Below, piece after piece: positions 1 to 13,876 of a DNA stretch of 64,000 nt. Below the pieces are notes generated by a model. That model was given only the letters and a program-made list of their open reading frames with translations, did not search any database and was not told the origin of the DNA. The stretch is from Ficedula albicollis (Eukaryota > Chordata > Aves > Passeriformes > Muscicapidae). The translations under genes and the position numbers were made by a program. Numbering within the stretch: the first letter of the stretch is position 1; each line of letters starts with the position of its first letter. Where the stretch lies: NCBI RefSeq assembly GCF_000247815.1, contig NC_021678.1:10351351-10415350 (forward strand). Direction: 5' to 3'.

Positions 1-2088
1 TGCAGTAGCATGCAAAAGCTCTCACAGGTGGAGAATAAAGGAATAACAGCCCAGTTTTGTCATCAATTCTATACATGCTTGTCCATAAAGGTGTATGCAT
101 TAGGTTTTTCTTTCTGACAACAGTAAAAACACATTCCTCTACTTCAAAGAGCTTCTGGTGGGAACAGCATTGTTTCTATGCTAAGAGTACAGAAAAGGAA
201 TGCAATGGTAAGTAAATTCCAGTACATGAAATGAACACAGTGTGTCTTTCCATAACTAGTGAAGAGTGCTCACAGTCAGGAAGACGCCTCCAAAATATTG
301 TTCTTCAAAACTAATAAAATTATAAAGGTGATAAACATTACCTCCACAAAAGTTGTTTTTATTTATTAATTAACATTAATTTGCTGTTCAAAATAGAACA
401 GCATTTTAAAGGTCAATCACCTGCTGAGATGCAAGCAAAAAAAAAGTCCAAGTAAGGAGAAAAATGGTGCAGAGTCTGAAGGACACACAGCCAAGATTTT
501 TGTGACAAAATTTATCTATTCATCCATTGAATATCTACAAAGTTTCCTCACCAGAAGGCGAGGGAAGATGTTCAGAATTAGTTCTATTCTGATTTTTAGC
601 TAACCAAAGATTGATTAATCTGACATTGATTATTGGACTGATCAGAGGAAATCCCGTGGTTCTCATCCTATGAGGTTTCTCAGTAACAGCCATGTCAAGA
701 TTTTGATTTTACCATGACAAAACAAATTAGCTGAATTTAATAGTACTTATTTTACTGCAATTGGTAATATACTTGATTATTTTTATTAGCAATTGTGCTG
801 AAAAAATCACACCAAGTCAAGTTAAGCTATGAATTAATTAAGGTTTTTTGGTACAGAATACATGCCTCAAGGTTGCAGCTCCAAATGTCACTGTATTCAT
901 TTTATTAGAAACACTTTTTCAGAGGAATAAATCTGTTTTGCAGCCTGCACAATTGATGTCAGTGTTATATAAAGGTAAATACTTCTGGTGTGAGCATCTG
1001 ATAAAGAAACACATTAGTAAAACATGATACGTCACTGCCATTGTACCATCTGTCAGGTAGTTTGTAATTATGGCAACATCATTCTTTTCAAACTCTTGGA
1101 TAAAAAGAGTGGATCTGGCAAAGATGGTGAAATAAAAGCAGCTTCAGTCTGTAATCATTAAGTCAGTGACAGTTTTGAAATTCATTCATGCCTGTTTCTA
1201 CAACTACAGCATTGTGCCAGTTACAAGCAATAGCTTTTTGAATTATAATGTAATTTATACCAGGTAACCTCAGAACAGTAAGTGATGGTCATAAGTGAAA
1301 ATTTTTAATCTCTTCCTGTCAAAATGCTCTATGTGGAGGAGAAACAGGGCTCAAATATCACCAGTAGCTCCCCCTCTGTATGACAAGTTATCATCAGCCA
1401 TGTTCCATACAACACAACAAATCTGCACTTTAATGTATATGCATATGTGTTTCTAGATATAGTCAAATACAAATAGATATGCCTATGCTTAGCTGAACAA
1501 ACATAGATAAACAAGTGACTCATTCAAAAATATATATGCAAAGACATCATCACATAACTCCAAAATATGATGTGCTATTCACTTGGTATGTCACTTTGTT
1601 GATAATTTAAAATTTATCATTAACTTAAAAAAAACAAATATAGAAAATAATGTGTTCTCACATTAATTTTTCAGTATTAGGGACTGAGCATAGGCTTGAA
1701 AATATAAATGTCATTTTGATTAAAAGTGGAAAAAAAGCTGTACTTGAAAGTTTTTAATTACCAGATGATTAAATTAAAAATTACTTATGGAGATACAAAT
1801 AGTATCCACAGTACAAGGAAATAATGCCCAGGAATTTGAGAAGCAGAGCACTTAGTTATAAACAAATATCTCTTTAAATAATCACCTTCATTACACTTGC
1901 ATGTGAACAGAACTGAACCATGGATTCCAACAGGCTAAGCTGGAAGTGTCAAATCTCAATACATTTTAGATTCCAGAAAGCTAAGTTTTGTGGGGTCTTT
2001 TGAGGGATTTTTTCTCAATTCTTTTAGAAGATGGTTCAAGTTGCAAATAAGAACTTTTGAAATCAATTTTTGATCTCGATATATTTTT
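1..2088. other. AT-rich non-coding sequence, no gene seen
   Basis: Single-copy AT-rich DNA with many short A and T runs. The longest open frame is 64 codons on the minus strand (1329-1523), rich in Tyr, His and Cys with no motif, and is expected by chance. I see no transposon end, RNA gene or tandem repeat here. Confidence 0.7.
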
Positions 2089-3396
2089 ACAGATTACTTT
2101 CCTCCCTATGTACTACTACTCCCTGTAGTCCTTGTGCCTGTGCACATATAAAAATTATGAGCAAACTCTTAACTATTGACAGCTAATAAATGCAAAATCT
2201 CATCTTTTGCTTGTAGAAATAAAATGAATGCATATAAAGTCTGTTGAATAGACAAATGTCTAAAAGGCACTGAAATACTCACATTAACTGTGAGTGGACA
2301 TCTTTAATCCATCCCTCAGGGATTTACCTTTCTAAGAGGTTAAGTGAATTCCTGAGTCACTTCCACACCAAACTACAAACATCATTAAAGATTACCCTGT
2401 TCCAGCACAGCTGCACGTGTCCTGTATGAGAGTAAACTGCTGGGACAGCCTCAGTTCAAAATTCAGCTTTAAACTGGGGAATCAGTGCTATTGAAAGCAG
2501 CTGCTTTATTTATTATTTATCAGGATTCAGGTTTAAACACCATAAATTGAACATCCTGTCCTATCAGATATGTCACAAGGCAATAGATGTCCATGCATCC
2601 TACAACAGCAAAGATGGTTTTGCTGAAGGGTTTTGGGCTCAGGTTTTTATTTTTATGCAGTGAGGATTTTTTTGGTGGGATTTTTTTTTAATCGTTATTT
2701 TGGTTTGTTTATTGTAGTTTGGGAAGGTTGTAGGGGGGGGGGGGGGGGGACAGATTACTTTCCTCCCTATGTACTACTACTCCCTGTAGTCCTTGTGCCT
2801 GTGCACATATAAAAATTATGAGCAAACTCTTAACTATTGACAGCTAATAAATGCAAAATCTCATCTTTTGCTTGTAGAAATAAAATGAATGCATATAAAG
2901 TCTGTTGAATAGACAAATGTCTAAAAGGCACTGAAATACTCACATTAACTGTGAATGGACACCTTTAATCCATCCCTCAGGAATTTACCTTTCTAAGAGG
3001 TTAAGTGAATTCCTGAGTCACTTCCACACCAAACTACAAACATCATTAAAGATTACCCTGTTCCAGCACAGCTGCACGTGTCCTGTATGAGAGTAAACTG
3101 CTGGGACAGCCTCAGTTCAAAATTCAGCTTTAAACTGGGGAATCAGTGCTATTGAAAGCAGCTGCTTTATTTATTATTTATCAGGATTCTGGTTTAAACA
3201 CCATAAATTGAACATCCTGTCCTATCAGATATGTCACAAGGCAATAGATGTCCATGCATCCTACAACAGCAAAGATGGTTTTGCTGAAGGGTTTTGGGCT
3301 CAGGTTTTTATTTTTATGCAGTGAGGATTTTTTTGGTGGGATTTTTTTTTAATCGTTATTTTGGTTTGTTTATTGTAGTTTGGGAAGGTTGTAGGG
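2089..3396. repeat. 647-bp direct duplication separated by a poly-G run
   Basis: Copy 1 spans 2089-2735 and copy 2 spans 2750-3396, both starting at ACAGATTACTTTCC and ending at GGTTGTAGGG. I count about four substitutions in 647 bp (for example GAGTGGACATC against GAATGGACACC, and GATTCAGG against GATTCTGG), so about 99.4% identity. The only extra sequence between the copies is about 14 G residues. Copy 1 breaks into G exactly where copy 2 runs into a T12 tract (3397-3408). This looks like two alleles or two contig ends joined with filler; a very recent real duplication is the alternative. Confidence 0.93.
2733..2749 (+). repeat. Poly-G run (17 bp) at duplication junction
   Basis: An uninterrupted run of 17 G between the two copies of the 647-bp duplication. 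The matching place in copy 2 has only three G followed by T12, so most of this run is not part of the underlying sequence. It is probably artefactual. Confidence 0.9.
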
Positions 3397-5588
3397 TTTT
3401 TTTTTTTTCTGTTTTGGTTTTTGGTAGAGAATTGCCTCAGGTGATAGAAAATAGCAGCATATGAGCATTATTTAGCTTTCATGCACTCTAAATCTATTAT
3501 CTAGGAAAAATCCATGTTGCTTAATTAGTTATAGGCAAAAAATTTGCTAAAACACTTGAAAGCTCTTGTTAGGAGAGCATCATACACTTCTAATCAAAAA
3601 AATCTATTCATTTTTAACCTTTTTTTAATTTCACAACCCTAGATAAATCAGATAAATCAAATATAAACAAATACTTCAGAATGGCCAGTGAATACTGCAT
3701 ACTCCTTACAAGAGACAAGGTTTATTCTCTGCATTCACAGTGGCCCATCATTCCTAATTTTGAACCAAAATTTGGTTCAGCCTCATATCACTGGACTGAA
3801 ATAACTGAAGTCTGGACATCACTAAATTTCAGTGAAACAAGCAGAACAATTCAACACATTTACTGGATTCTCCACATGCAAGAGACCATTTTTGTGTTTG
3901 TTTGTTTGAACAGCTTCCCATTGCAAACTCTGGTTTTGAATGAAGTTTTTTCCTGTTAGACAGTATTTAGGCATAAAACATAAAACTTCCTAATAATATG
4001 ATCAAAACAGTCCTGGAAATATTGGAAACTCAACTTTCCACAGGGAAAAAAATAAAAGTTTCCTTTAAGGAATTTTTTTTTTTATTATTTATGAATGGAA
4101 GCCTGGTCTCACACCTTTAGTTTGGACTTGCACTATGCCATCATACAATATACCAAAATATTGTAAATAATCATCTTTATATCACCCATGTATAAGAGCT
4201 GACTATTAAGAAAAGCTGAAGCCAAGAAGAGAAAAGTGACTCTGCACTAGATCCATCTGCAGTAGATTGCTGAAAGAACAGCTGGGGGAGGCACCCATGA
4301 CAAGAATTTAATTTGCTCAGCTTGGACTTCAAGGGGTTTCAGTTTAAATTTACTGCAATCACGTACAAGAAAATCACGTCCCATCAAGAGCATTCCAACT
4401 TCAGCTTCTTTGGTGCAATCTGTGCAATGTCTCTGCAGGTGTATCTTTGAATTTGGTAGCAGCATGTGTAGCTCTCTGCAGGATCTGTAACTTCGGCATC
4501 CAGGCTCATCACCAATCTCCTGAGCCATCCATTCTTCCTCAATTGTGAAAATGCAATAGATTGCTTTTTTTTCCCTAGTGTATTTAGCACTCATGAAAAC
4601 TGACAGATTGACAGCTGAGAGGCTGAAGTATTCTGTTTAAATCACAGAGAAAAAAGAAAGAAGCAGCAATGACAGACTAAGGAACCAAAACAGAATTAAC
4701 CCTTTGCTTAAGTAGCCAGCTGAAGACAGAATGGAAAGGACTCAGTGGAGATATCAGTGGCCTTTGACAACAGATATTTTACTTGGTGAGGGCAGATCTG
4801 AAATTAAATAAACCCCCCCACACTCCAGCATACAATTAGATTTGCATATTCATGTGCTCAGCAAAATGTCTGGCTGGTTTATGGTAAAATTATGAAGAAA
4901 ATCTTAACCCATCAGATCTTTGACACATCAGCTCATTCAGAAAGTAAAACTTATCAGTTGCACTGTAAGTGCAGTGTACTTACTCTGCAGAGTAAGTTGA
5001 ATGGCTAGAATATAAAGGAAGAACAAATATTAATGGAATTTTTCACATTTTGCCTATTTTTGTGGGTTTTATAAAGCAGCTTTCAGCCAATCTAAGACCT
5101 ACTGTCTACAAATTCAATATTCAATCATTACAGCTCATTATAAAAAGTTGTATTTTGTAGAATATTTACAAGTCTATCTCTTCTGCTAATAACTATTTTT
5201 CAAAAGTTATGAAAAAATCTTGCTTTGGCTTTCAGCATCAAGATGTAGTCTGAATGATAGAGTCTACTTGTTTATCTTCTGATGTGGAAAAAAAATCTAA
5301 GCAGGGAAAGGGCTTTCTCTAATAAATTGTCTGCAAAATTTAGGGGCCTTCAACAAATTCATTTGGACACAAACTAGAAAGAACTAGACTAGTGGAAGTT
5401 CTGCACATTAGCAAATGACTGTTTTGATTTAAGCATCAGAAGCAAATCCTCTGAGGTCTAACACTAGTGGTCTATTTCATAAAAAGGACTCCAGGACCTA
5501 TAAGACATCTCAGGAAACTTAATGCTACATTAACACAAGGATCTGAAGACACCTCCAGTGCCTGGACTTAGAGTTGTGGCCAGATTTA
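3397..5588. other. AT-rich non-coding sequence with spurious short ORFs
   Basis: Begins with a T12 tract. The two longest open frames are 92 codons (+, 3681-3959) and 115 codons (-, 4247-4594). Neither shows a domain, signal peptide, membrane segment or plausible splice-site context, so I do not call them genes. A 20-bp palindrome lies at 4978-4997. Confidence 0.65.
4978..4997. repeat. Perfect 20-bp palindrome
   Basis: ACTTACTCTG is followed immediately by its reverse complement CAGAGTAAGT. The flanking bases do not extend the symmetry. It could be a dimeric protein-binding site or a chance event; nothing nearby decides between these. Confidence 0.85.
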
Positions 5589-6566
<978 letters not shown>

Positions 6567-6938
6567 AATAGAGCACAAGCAAATTATCCTGTCTTTCAGG
6601 TTCAGAAGATGCTGAGAAGATCTCTTAAGCAAGAATTTAAAAAGTAATAATTTCTTTCACCAGAAGGAATTTGACCTGTCAAGGTACATCACAGAATTGT
6701 CAACACAGGTGGCCAGGAGAATATTTTTTATATTCTCCCATCTCCTCCCCTACTGTGAATAGGCTCAACCACTTGTTCTAACCAGGTGGCATCACTCATG
6801 TTCTGCAAGAGCAGAGATTTCACTGACAAAAGGCTTTCTCATGAGAATGAGCCTTTGGGTACTGATGTGCACACCCAATTAATATAACAATAAAATCCAT
6901 GGGTCACTGACGCCACTTGTCTCACACTGCTTCTTCTT

Positions 6939-6956
6939 TATATATATATATATATA
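6939..6956. repeat. (TA)9 dinucleotide repeat
   Basis: Nine uninterrupted TA units between TTCTTCTT and AGGTGTCC. This is a small microsatellite with no functional context. Confidence 0.9.
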
Positions 6957-7084
6957 AGGTGTCCTCTCTCTCACATCATTCTCAAAGAAACAGGGTATTA
7001 TACTGACAGCTTGATTCAGTCTGCAGATTTCACAAATGTAAGTTTATGTGAACTCAGGCATACGTGCTCAACCACATACATATC

Positions 7085-7255
7085 TTTAAATACATATGGC
7101 AATGCTACATACATCTACAATATGATAATATTATCAAATTATTAAAGTATAGAAATATCATATAATATTATTATTATATTATAATATATTTTAATATTAT
7201 ATAATAATATAATCAATATGATTATATTATATAAATATGCTTGCATAGGCCAACA
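7085..7255. repeat. Extremely AT-rich patch
   Basis: A stretch made almost only of A and T, dominated by degenerate TAATAT, ATTAT and TATAAT words that are partly self-complementary and could form several weak hairpins. This is probably a decayed AT microsatellite. No replication or matrix-attachment role can be shown from sequence. Confidence 0.7.
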
Positions 7256-8160
7256 TATATAATTTTCTAGTTTGAACCAAGTCCAAAGCTTAATGTGCTG
7301 CCTGTTTCAGAGTATTTAGCATTCTGGGTGGCATAATCTATTTTATAAATACATAATCCATGTGGAAAAAATTAGACATCTTTGCAATAGATGGTGGAGA
7401 CACTTATCTAGCATCACATGTTTTCTCTTTCTCCTACAATGCCATCTACTTTATGAATTCAAGGAAAGCTCAGGGAAACCTGAATGACAAGTAGGGGCTG
7501 AAGACCGACCGCAGAGAACACCCTTGACAGTAAGGTTTCAGTAAAGTGATTTTTTATATTCTAGCAAGTTCACTGCTGCCACTGGGATTTCCCCTAGCAA
7601 TGCTCTCAAAGCTCAATCTAACAAATTAAGCTTCTGTATTAAGCTTAAGTCCTACCATGATGAAATGCAGCAATTGTGATTTACAAAATGTCAACTTAAA
7701 GCACTGCTTAGGTTTTTGTTGTTGTTGTTGTTGGCTCTTTGGAGTTCAGAAAACCTTCTGTAAAAAAAAGAAATAAAAATCACTTGAAGTGCTTTAAAAA
7801 CAAAAGAAAATTCAGGTGGAATTCCTGGCAGCTACAAATGAAAATTACATATAATTCAAAACTGTCATTTGTATTACTTCTGTATTCTACTGAAAAGAAT
7901 ATTTTTTTTTTTTTCAAGAGATACAAAAATTAATAAAGTTGAGTTCTATGGTTTTGTCAGTAGCATATGCTGAAAGGGAGAAAGACCAAGATCACTAATT
8001 GCTAATGATTATTTAATTTGTGGGAGGAGAGAGTAAAACACCACCAGCTGCATAAGTCAAATGTGCATGAAGGATGAAAATGTAAAAGCAGTACACACAT
8101 TCCAAAGACACACGCTTTTTTCAGACTTCTGAGTAGCATTTGTCATGGTGGTAAGGAACC

Positions 8161-8361
8161 TGATGTGGCATTTAACAACATTTTTCAGAATATTCCAGTC
8201 TGAGTTCACCCACTTGAACGAGCGCTGCTATTGGCACTCTGAAAACACCCCTATTCATGAATGATGTGGCATTTAACAAGATTTTTCAGAATATTCCAGT
8301 CTGAGTTCACCCACTTGAACGAGCGCTGCTATTGGCACTCTGAAAACACCCCTATTCATGA
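8161..8361. repeat. 100-bp tandem direct duplication
   Basis: Copy 1 is 8161-8260 and copy 2 is 8262-8361, separated by one base. The unit runs from TGATGTGGCATTTAACAA to CCCCTATTCATGA, with one mismatch in 100 bp (AACAACA against AACAAGA). Confidence 0.95.
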
Positions 8362-9222
8362 AGTCATCCATGTTTGGCTTTTCTAACCATAAAAAGAATA
8401 TTTCAAAGGGATTGCAATACTTTTGCTGTCATCAACTAACCTCACAGCTTGATCAACATCACTATTTTGAAAATGGAAAAAATACTTCAACGTGAAAAAC
8501 GCCCTAACTGAGATTCCCACTCACAAACCCCAGCAACAGGCTGAGGTAAGAGACTCAGGGCTAACAGCCTCTCTGACCCCTTTATAAAGGGCAACTCATC
8601 AGCATGAGCAAGCAATGTATTTTCAGTCAAAACAGACTAGTTTAGTCTATTGCAATGATTTTTTTGTGGTTTAAAAATAATAATTTTTGATGTTATTTAA
8701 AAAAAAAATTAAATTTTTTCCCCAATACCTTGATATTTAAAATTTTTCAGAGACACTATTTTGTTCTCTGTCCTTCACATTCTCACACACAAATATGACT
8801 TTTACATCCAATTCAGAATTTCTCAAAACCAAGGTCAAAACATGCAAAAGTTGTTTCTAACAGAAAGCTGAATGCTCAAGGGAGTAGAATATGATAAAGT
8901 CAGTTTTTGTTCTATCCCAAGGAGCCATCCATAAAGGTAAGAAATAGAAAACGACTTCACAAATTCTCTCTACCAAGTTTTCTGTCATCAAGCAGTTAGA
9001 AAATTATATTAAATCTCTTTTATGAGTAGATTCTTCCCCATAATAATGAAGATCCTGGCTTTTACTACTCCAGATAGAGATAATTTGTTTGACTGTAATC
9101 AGGTTTAAGGTTTACTTTTGGTCGTTGCAGAATTTCCTTGATAATAAAGATAAAACTGGACATTTGTCAATAAAATATTAATTTTACATAAACAACAAGA
9201 TGATCTACCTTCTCAGCACTTG

Positions 9223-9237
9223 CACACACACACACAC
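9223..9237. repeat. Short CA microsatellite
   Basis: About seven CA units after CACTTG. It is too short to be more than a minor simple repeat. Confidence 0.85.
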
Positions 9238-10962
9238 AAATTTGGCATTCCATAATCTGGGTAGGATTTTGCTTTCACACAATAATTTGCATATGCACAG
9301 CTATCAGCACTGGAAGCTCTGGCTTAATCAGCAGATTCTTCAATATTTAAGGCTTTCTTATTTTTATTTGTTCAAGAATTGGAAGTTGCAGCATTGAATT
9401 ATGTAGTGTGAGTGATGCTTTTGAATGGAGCATTAAAACAATCAGGAGAATACCCAAATCATTAAGCAAATAAAACAAATATTTTTTAATATGTTCTTCA
9501 CTATAAATGATACTAGCACAAACTAACAGAAGAGTTGAATGAAAAATCATTCCACAAGTTTTCATTGTAATGATTTCTGTACCTATTGTTATGTAGCTGT
9601 AGACCCTACACAACTTGAATGACTGATAGGCCATAGAATAGAATAATAATAGAAAAATATAATAATTTCCATGTTTATCAGAGGCTTAGCAAAGAATTTA
9701 TTCCTTTTCTTTTACACAATGGAAATCTGCAAATATCTCCAGTCTCAACTGGCTTTCACAACTCGGTTGCCCACATATCTGACTAATATTGCCTGCAGAA
9801 ACAAGAGTGTGTGAGTGGCTGTTCTGAGTGTCTGAGGGAGCTCCATCCTCATTTATTCCATTCTGATATTGTTCAGCTGTGCAGATCAGCAACCCAGAGC
9901 ACACACAGCAAGCAGAGTGCATGGCAACACCCTTACATCAGCTAAGAACATCTGCATCTCGTTTTCCATGGTGAACTGCCCTAGATTTTATTAACAGATG
10001 CTCACGCATTTTCTTCACCTGTGTGAAAATTCACATTATTGATGTTCTGATTTGAAAACACCCTGTTTTTTCTCTGCATTCTTTATACTGCAGGGGGAAA
10101 AATTATGTTCAGTACCTTTTCATGTATTTTTAGTAATCATGTAAAATTAATAAGATTATTATTATTTTAAATGGATTCTGTGGCACTACGTGGCTGCAGT
10201 TTTATCTGTTTGGGTAATTTTCCACATGAAGGTAATCTCCCACTTTATTATCCCATGTATTAAAAGAAGCATCCCAGAAATCCAGCTGAAACCTCAGAGC
10301 ACTTCCGTGAATATAAAAGTGATGTAGTAGAATATTGTCAGAGGAATGTAAAAATCAAAACCTATTTCTGGTTGTGCTACAAACCAATATCTCCATCTCT
10401 TTCCAGTCTCTCCTTTTATGTCTCTTGTCTATTTAGTCCATAAGCTTTATCTGTCATTATGAGCATCATTAATGATCTGAGTGTAAGTGTTGCTTTAACC
10501 ACAGCAGATGATATCAAGATTATGATATCAAGATATAAAGATTATTTTGTTCAAACTAGAAGATGGCTTTGCATGAATAGATACCATCTCTAATATTCTT
10601 TTGAACTTAATACTGCTGAAACTGTGAAGAAAAATATCAGATAGTCACAAAAATAGTTAAAATATTTCCTAGTATTTCTAGGTGAAAAGACCTGAAGCTT
10701 GAAGCAGTCCTCACATTCCTAGGATTATTTTATTCAGAAGTAGTCCTTGGCTGGGCATTTTGTTCCATGTGGCTTCCATTTACTCCATGGTGATTTTAGA
10801 GAGCAACAAGATTCAGGAAATATTAATTTACAAAAGCTATGTTCATCTGGCACATCTGAACTGCGTGCAGTTGTTCGTTGCAATAATTAAATATATTGTT
10901 TAGGATTAAGTTTAAAGGATTCCTGAAAAGTAATCTAAAAACTACCAATAATTTTTAAAGCA

Positions 10963-10980
10963 AATAATAATAATAATAAA
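10963..10980. repeat. Short AAT microsatellite
   Basis: About six AAT units inside AT-rich sequence. This is a minor simple repeat. Confidence 0.8.
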
Positions 10981-11621
10981 CATTTCAGAGCTCCCTTTGT
11001 ACAAGAGACCTTCCCACATTCTTTAAACAATGTTAGGTGTTGTGCTAGGCTTCTACTAATTTTCTATACACAAAACTCACCTCCAAAATCAGATAGTCAA
11101 TAGGTTCTTTAGGAAAAAAGGAAAGATAAGCTACTTAACTAAGACAAATGAAATTTTCATGATCTACAGCATGAGAGGAAATAGGTATGGATGTTAATAA
11201 GTATTCCTGAAAATTATTTTTGGTGAGGAGGGAGCGGGACAGACACACAGATATGGACAGACATGACATGACCCAGAGCTGAAATTCTTAGCTCCTAAAC
11301 CTGGTTAAATGATTTTGTCAGCATTCCCACTGGGGCTGGCAGTGCTACAGTGCCAGGGCTCCAAGTCAAAATGACTCAGCTGAGCAGATGTTGGGCAAAC
11401 ATGCCCAACTTCAACCCCATGCCATGGTTATGAGCCTGTGGTGGCCTTTCTCTGCAAATTTGGTGACCCTGCAACTTGCTTCATTTCCCTGCTGTATTTT
11501 TAAAAGCATAAAAAAGTACAGTTAGTATCTTTTTTGAACAATGTCTATGGCTTAGTATCTTTAGAATATAAAATACACTCTAAATTCTCATTAAAGGATT
11601 TTCAGAACTGGATTTTTTAAG

Positions 11622-12396
<775 letters not shown>

Positions 12397-13739
12397 CTTA
12401 TCTTGGTAAATGAATGAATTAAATAAGTACAATCAATTTTATACACAAGTTGTTTTCAGAGTAAAATTTCTATTTTTTGGCTCATCTTTTTAATTAATCA
12501 GCATACATTAAGTAATACATCAAAGAAATATTAAGAAAAAAGGTTTTTTTCCTAAGCAACAGTAAGCAAAATAAGCTCATAAATCCATGCCTTGTTCTTC
12601 TGAATCTGGCTGAAGTCTCTGGTTTGCTTTATTTTATGATCCATTTTTGAAGAGTTCTTTGCCTCATTCACTGTATTGCTAAACATTACATAGAAATGTT
12701 GAGTAAGACATAGGAGCATTTAACCCATAAATGTAAGTGAAAACACCACATATTTTAATTGTGGCAGCTCTCTACCTGAAAGGCCTGACCTTCTCTGGAA
12801 TTAGGCAGCTCTGGGAAAGGAACCTTTTATTCATTTTCCTAGGTTACTTGTAGGAAAGTAGCATTTCCCTTAGGTTTGCCCTGGGAGATGCCCCACACAA
12901 CAAGAAATGCCCCTTTTGTTAGAAGCAGACAAAATTTAGATAAAGTAGCCTGAGAAATGAACCTGGTAAACTGAAACAAAGGATTTAATTTTGACTATAG
13001 TATTGATTAGTATAGAGTTTCAGTGCAATATTCATTAATTTCCTTGCTTGAAGCCAGTTCCTTGAATTTCAGAAGCTCAGACTAAATTTGGAGAGTTCAG
13101 GTGCATAGCACAACCCCTCACTTTTATGAGCTCTCCATGTCATTTGTGGTAACTAAACAAAACTAAGTAGGGCTCCTTGGCCTTCTGCAAACGCAGTCAT
13201 CTACCCTCTCCTAAAAATCTGTTTACTGACAAAGAAAAGTCAATCTGCTGTAACAGCAGCATGGCATGTTCTGTTTGAAACTTTTTCTAATAACAAATTT
13301 TCCTCCTTAGCTCTACCAGTTATTTAAGCAATAAAATGTGTTACTAGAACACCTTTTTCTTTCACACTTGGCACATTATGGCATATTGCCCAAAATACAC
13401 ATGTTTATCATTAGAACTAATACATTTCTAACCATGATGAAAATAACTGACATTTAGAACTATTCTCATTGTTGTTTCACTCCTTTCCTTCTCTTCTCTT
13501 ATACCCTAGAAGGACAGTGTGTATATCCTCTCTAAACTTAGGGGTCCCAGTGGCTGCTTTACCATTTTGCAGTATTAAGCAATGTGCCTTAAGGAACATT
13601 TTGTTCTGGTCAGGGACATGGCCAAAACGTTTTTCCATTCCCATCTTATGACCCACATTAGGAAGGTGAGTCTTGCATTTTGAAGACCCTTTCTGACTGG
13701 GAATTTTCACAATGAGAAACATCAGCCCTTGGAATCTTC
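12397..13739. other. Non-coding sequence, no gene seen
   Basis: AT-rich single-copy DNA. The open frames of 60 codons (+, 13469-13651) and 81 codons (-, 13477-13722) overlap on opposite strands and show no motif. The CR1-like tail that follows could extend somewhat upstream into this block, but I cannot recognise it there. Confidence 0.6.
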
Positions 13740-13876
13740 TCCTCGGGACAATGACCTTGGCATTGGAGATTTGGCTAGACAGTGTGCTGGGCCATCTTGT
13801 CTAGACCCCAGTTTTGCCAGGAAAAGGTTGGAGCAGCTGATCCTTGAGGCCTCTTCCAGCCTGCTATCCTATCATT
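13740..13876 (+). mobile_element. CR1 LINE 3'-end fragment
   Basis: The words GTGCTGGGCCATCTTGTCTAG, GCCAGGAAAAGGTTGGA and CTGATCCTTGAGGCCTCTTCC, followed by CAGCCTGCTATCCTAT, match the 3' untranslated tail of avian CR1 retrotransposons as I know it (usual form: ...GGTTGGACCAGATGATCCTTGAGGTCCCTTCCAACC...TTCTATGAT). The order and strand fit a plus-strand insertion ending near 13876. CR1 copies are normally 5'-truncated, as here, and no reverse transcriptase sequence is present. Divergence from the remembered tail suggests an old copy. The left boundary is uncertain. Confidence 0.78.

Larger units (their letters stand above)
6567..8160. other. AT-rich non-coding sequence with short simple repeats
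   Basis: No gene seen. It contains (TA)9 at 6939-6956, the AT-rich patch at 7085-7255, a short GTT run at 7717-7733 and a T13 tract at 7902-7914. The only open frame of 60 codons or more (7739-7933, +) is lysine- and phenylalanine-rich low-complexity translation. Confidence 0.65.
8362..11621. other. AT-rich non-coding sequence, no gene seen
   Basis: The longest open frame is 95 codons on the minus strand (9347-9634), hydrophobic in parts but with no recognisable domain. Short simple repeats are (CA) at 9223-9237 and (AAT) at 10963-10980. A word GATATCAAGATTAT is partly repeated near 10508-10535. Confidence 0.65.

Noticed and set aside
4247..4594. 115-codon minus-strand frame as a possible small protein
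   Set aside because: No recognisable domain or splice context, and it lies within AT-rich non-coding DNA of a vertebrate where frames of this size occur by chance.
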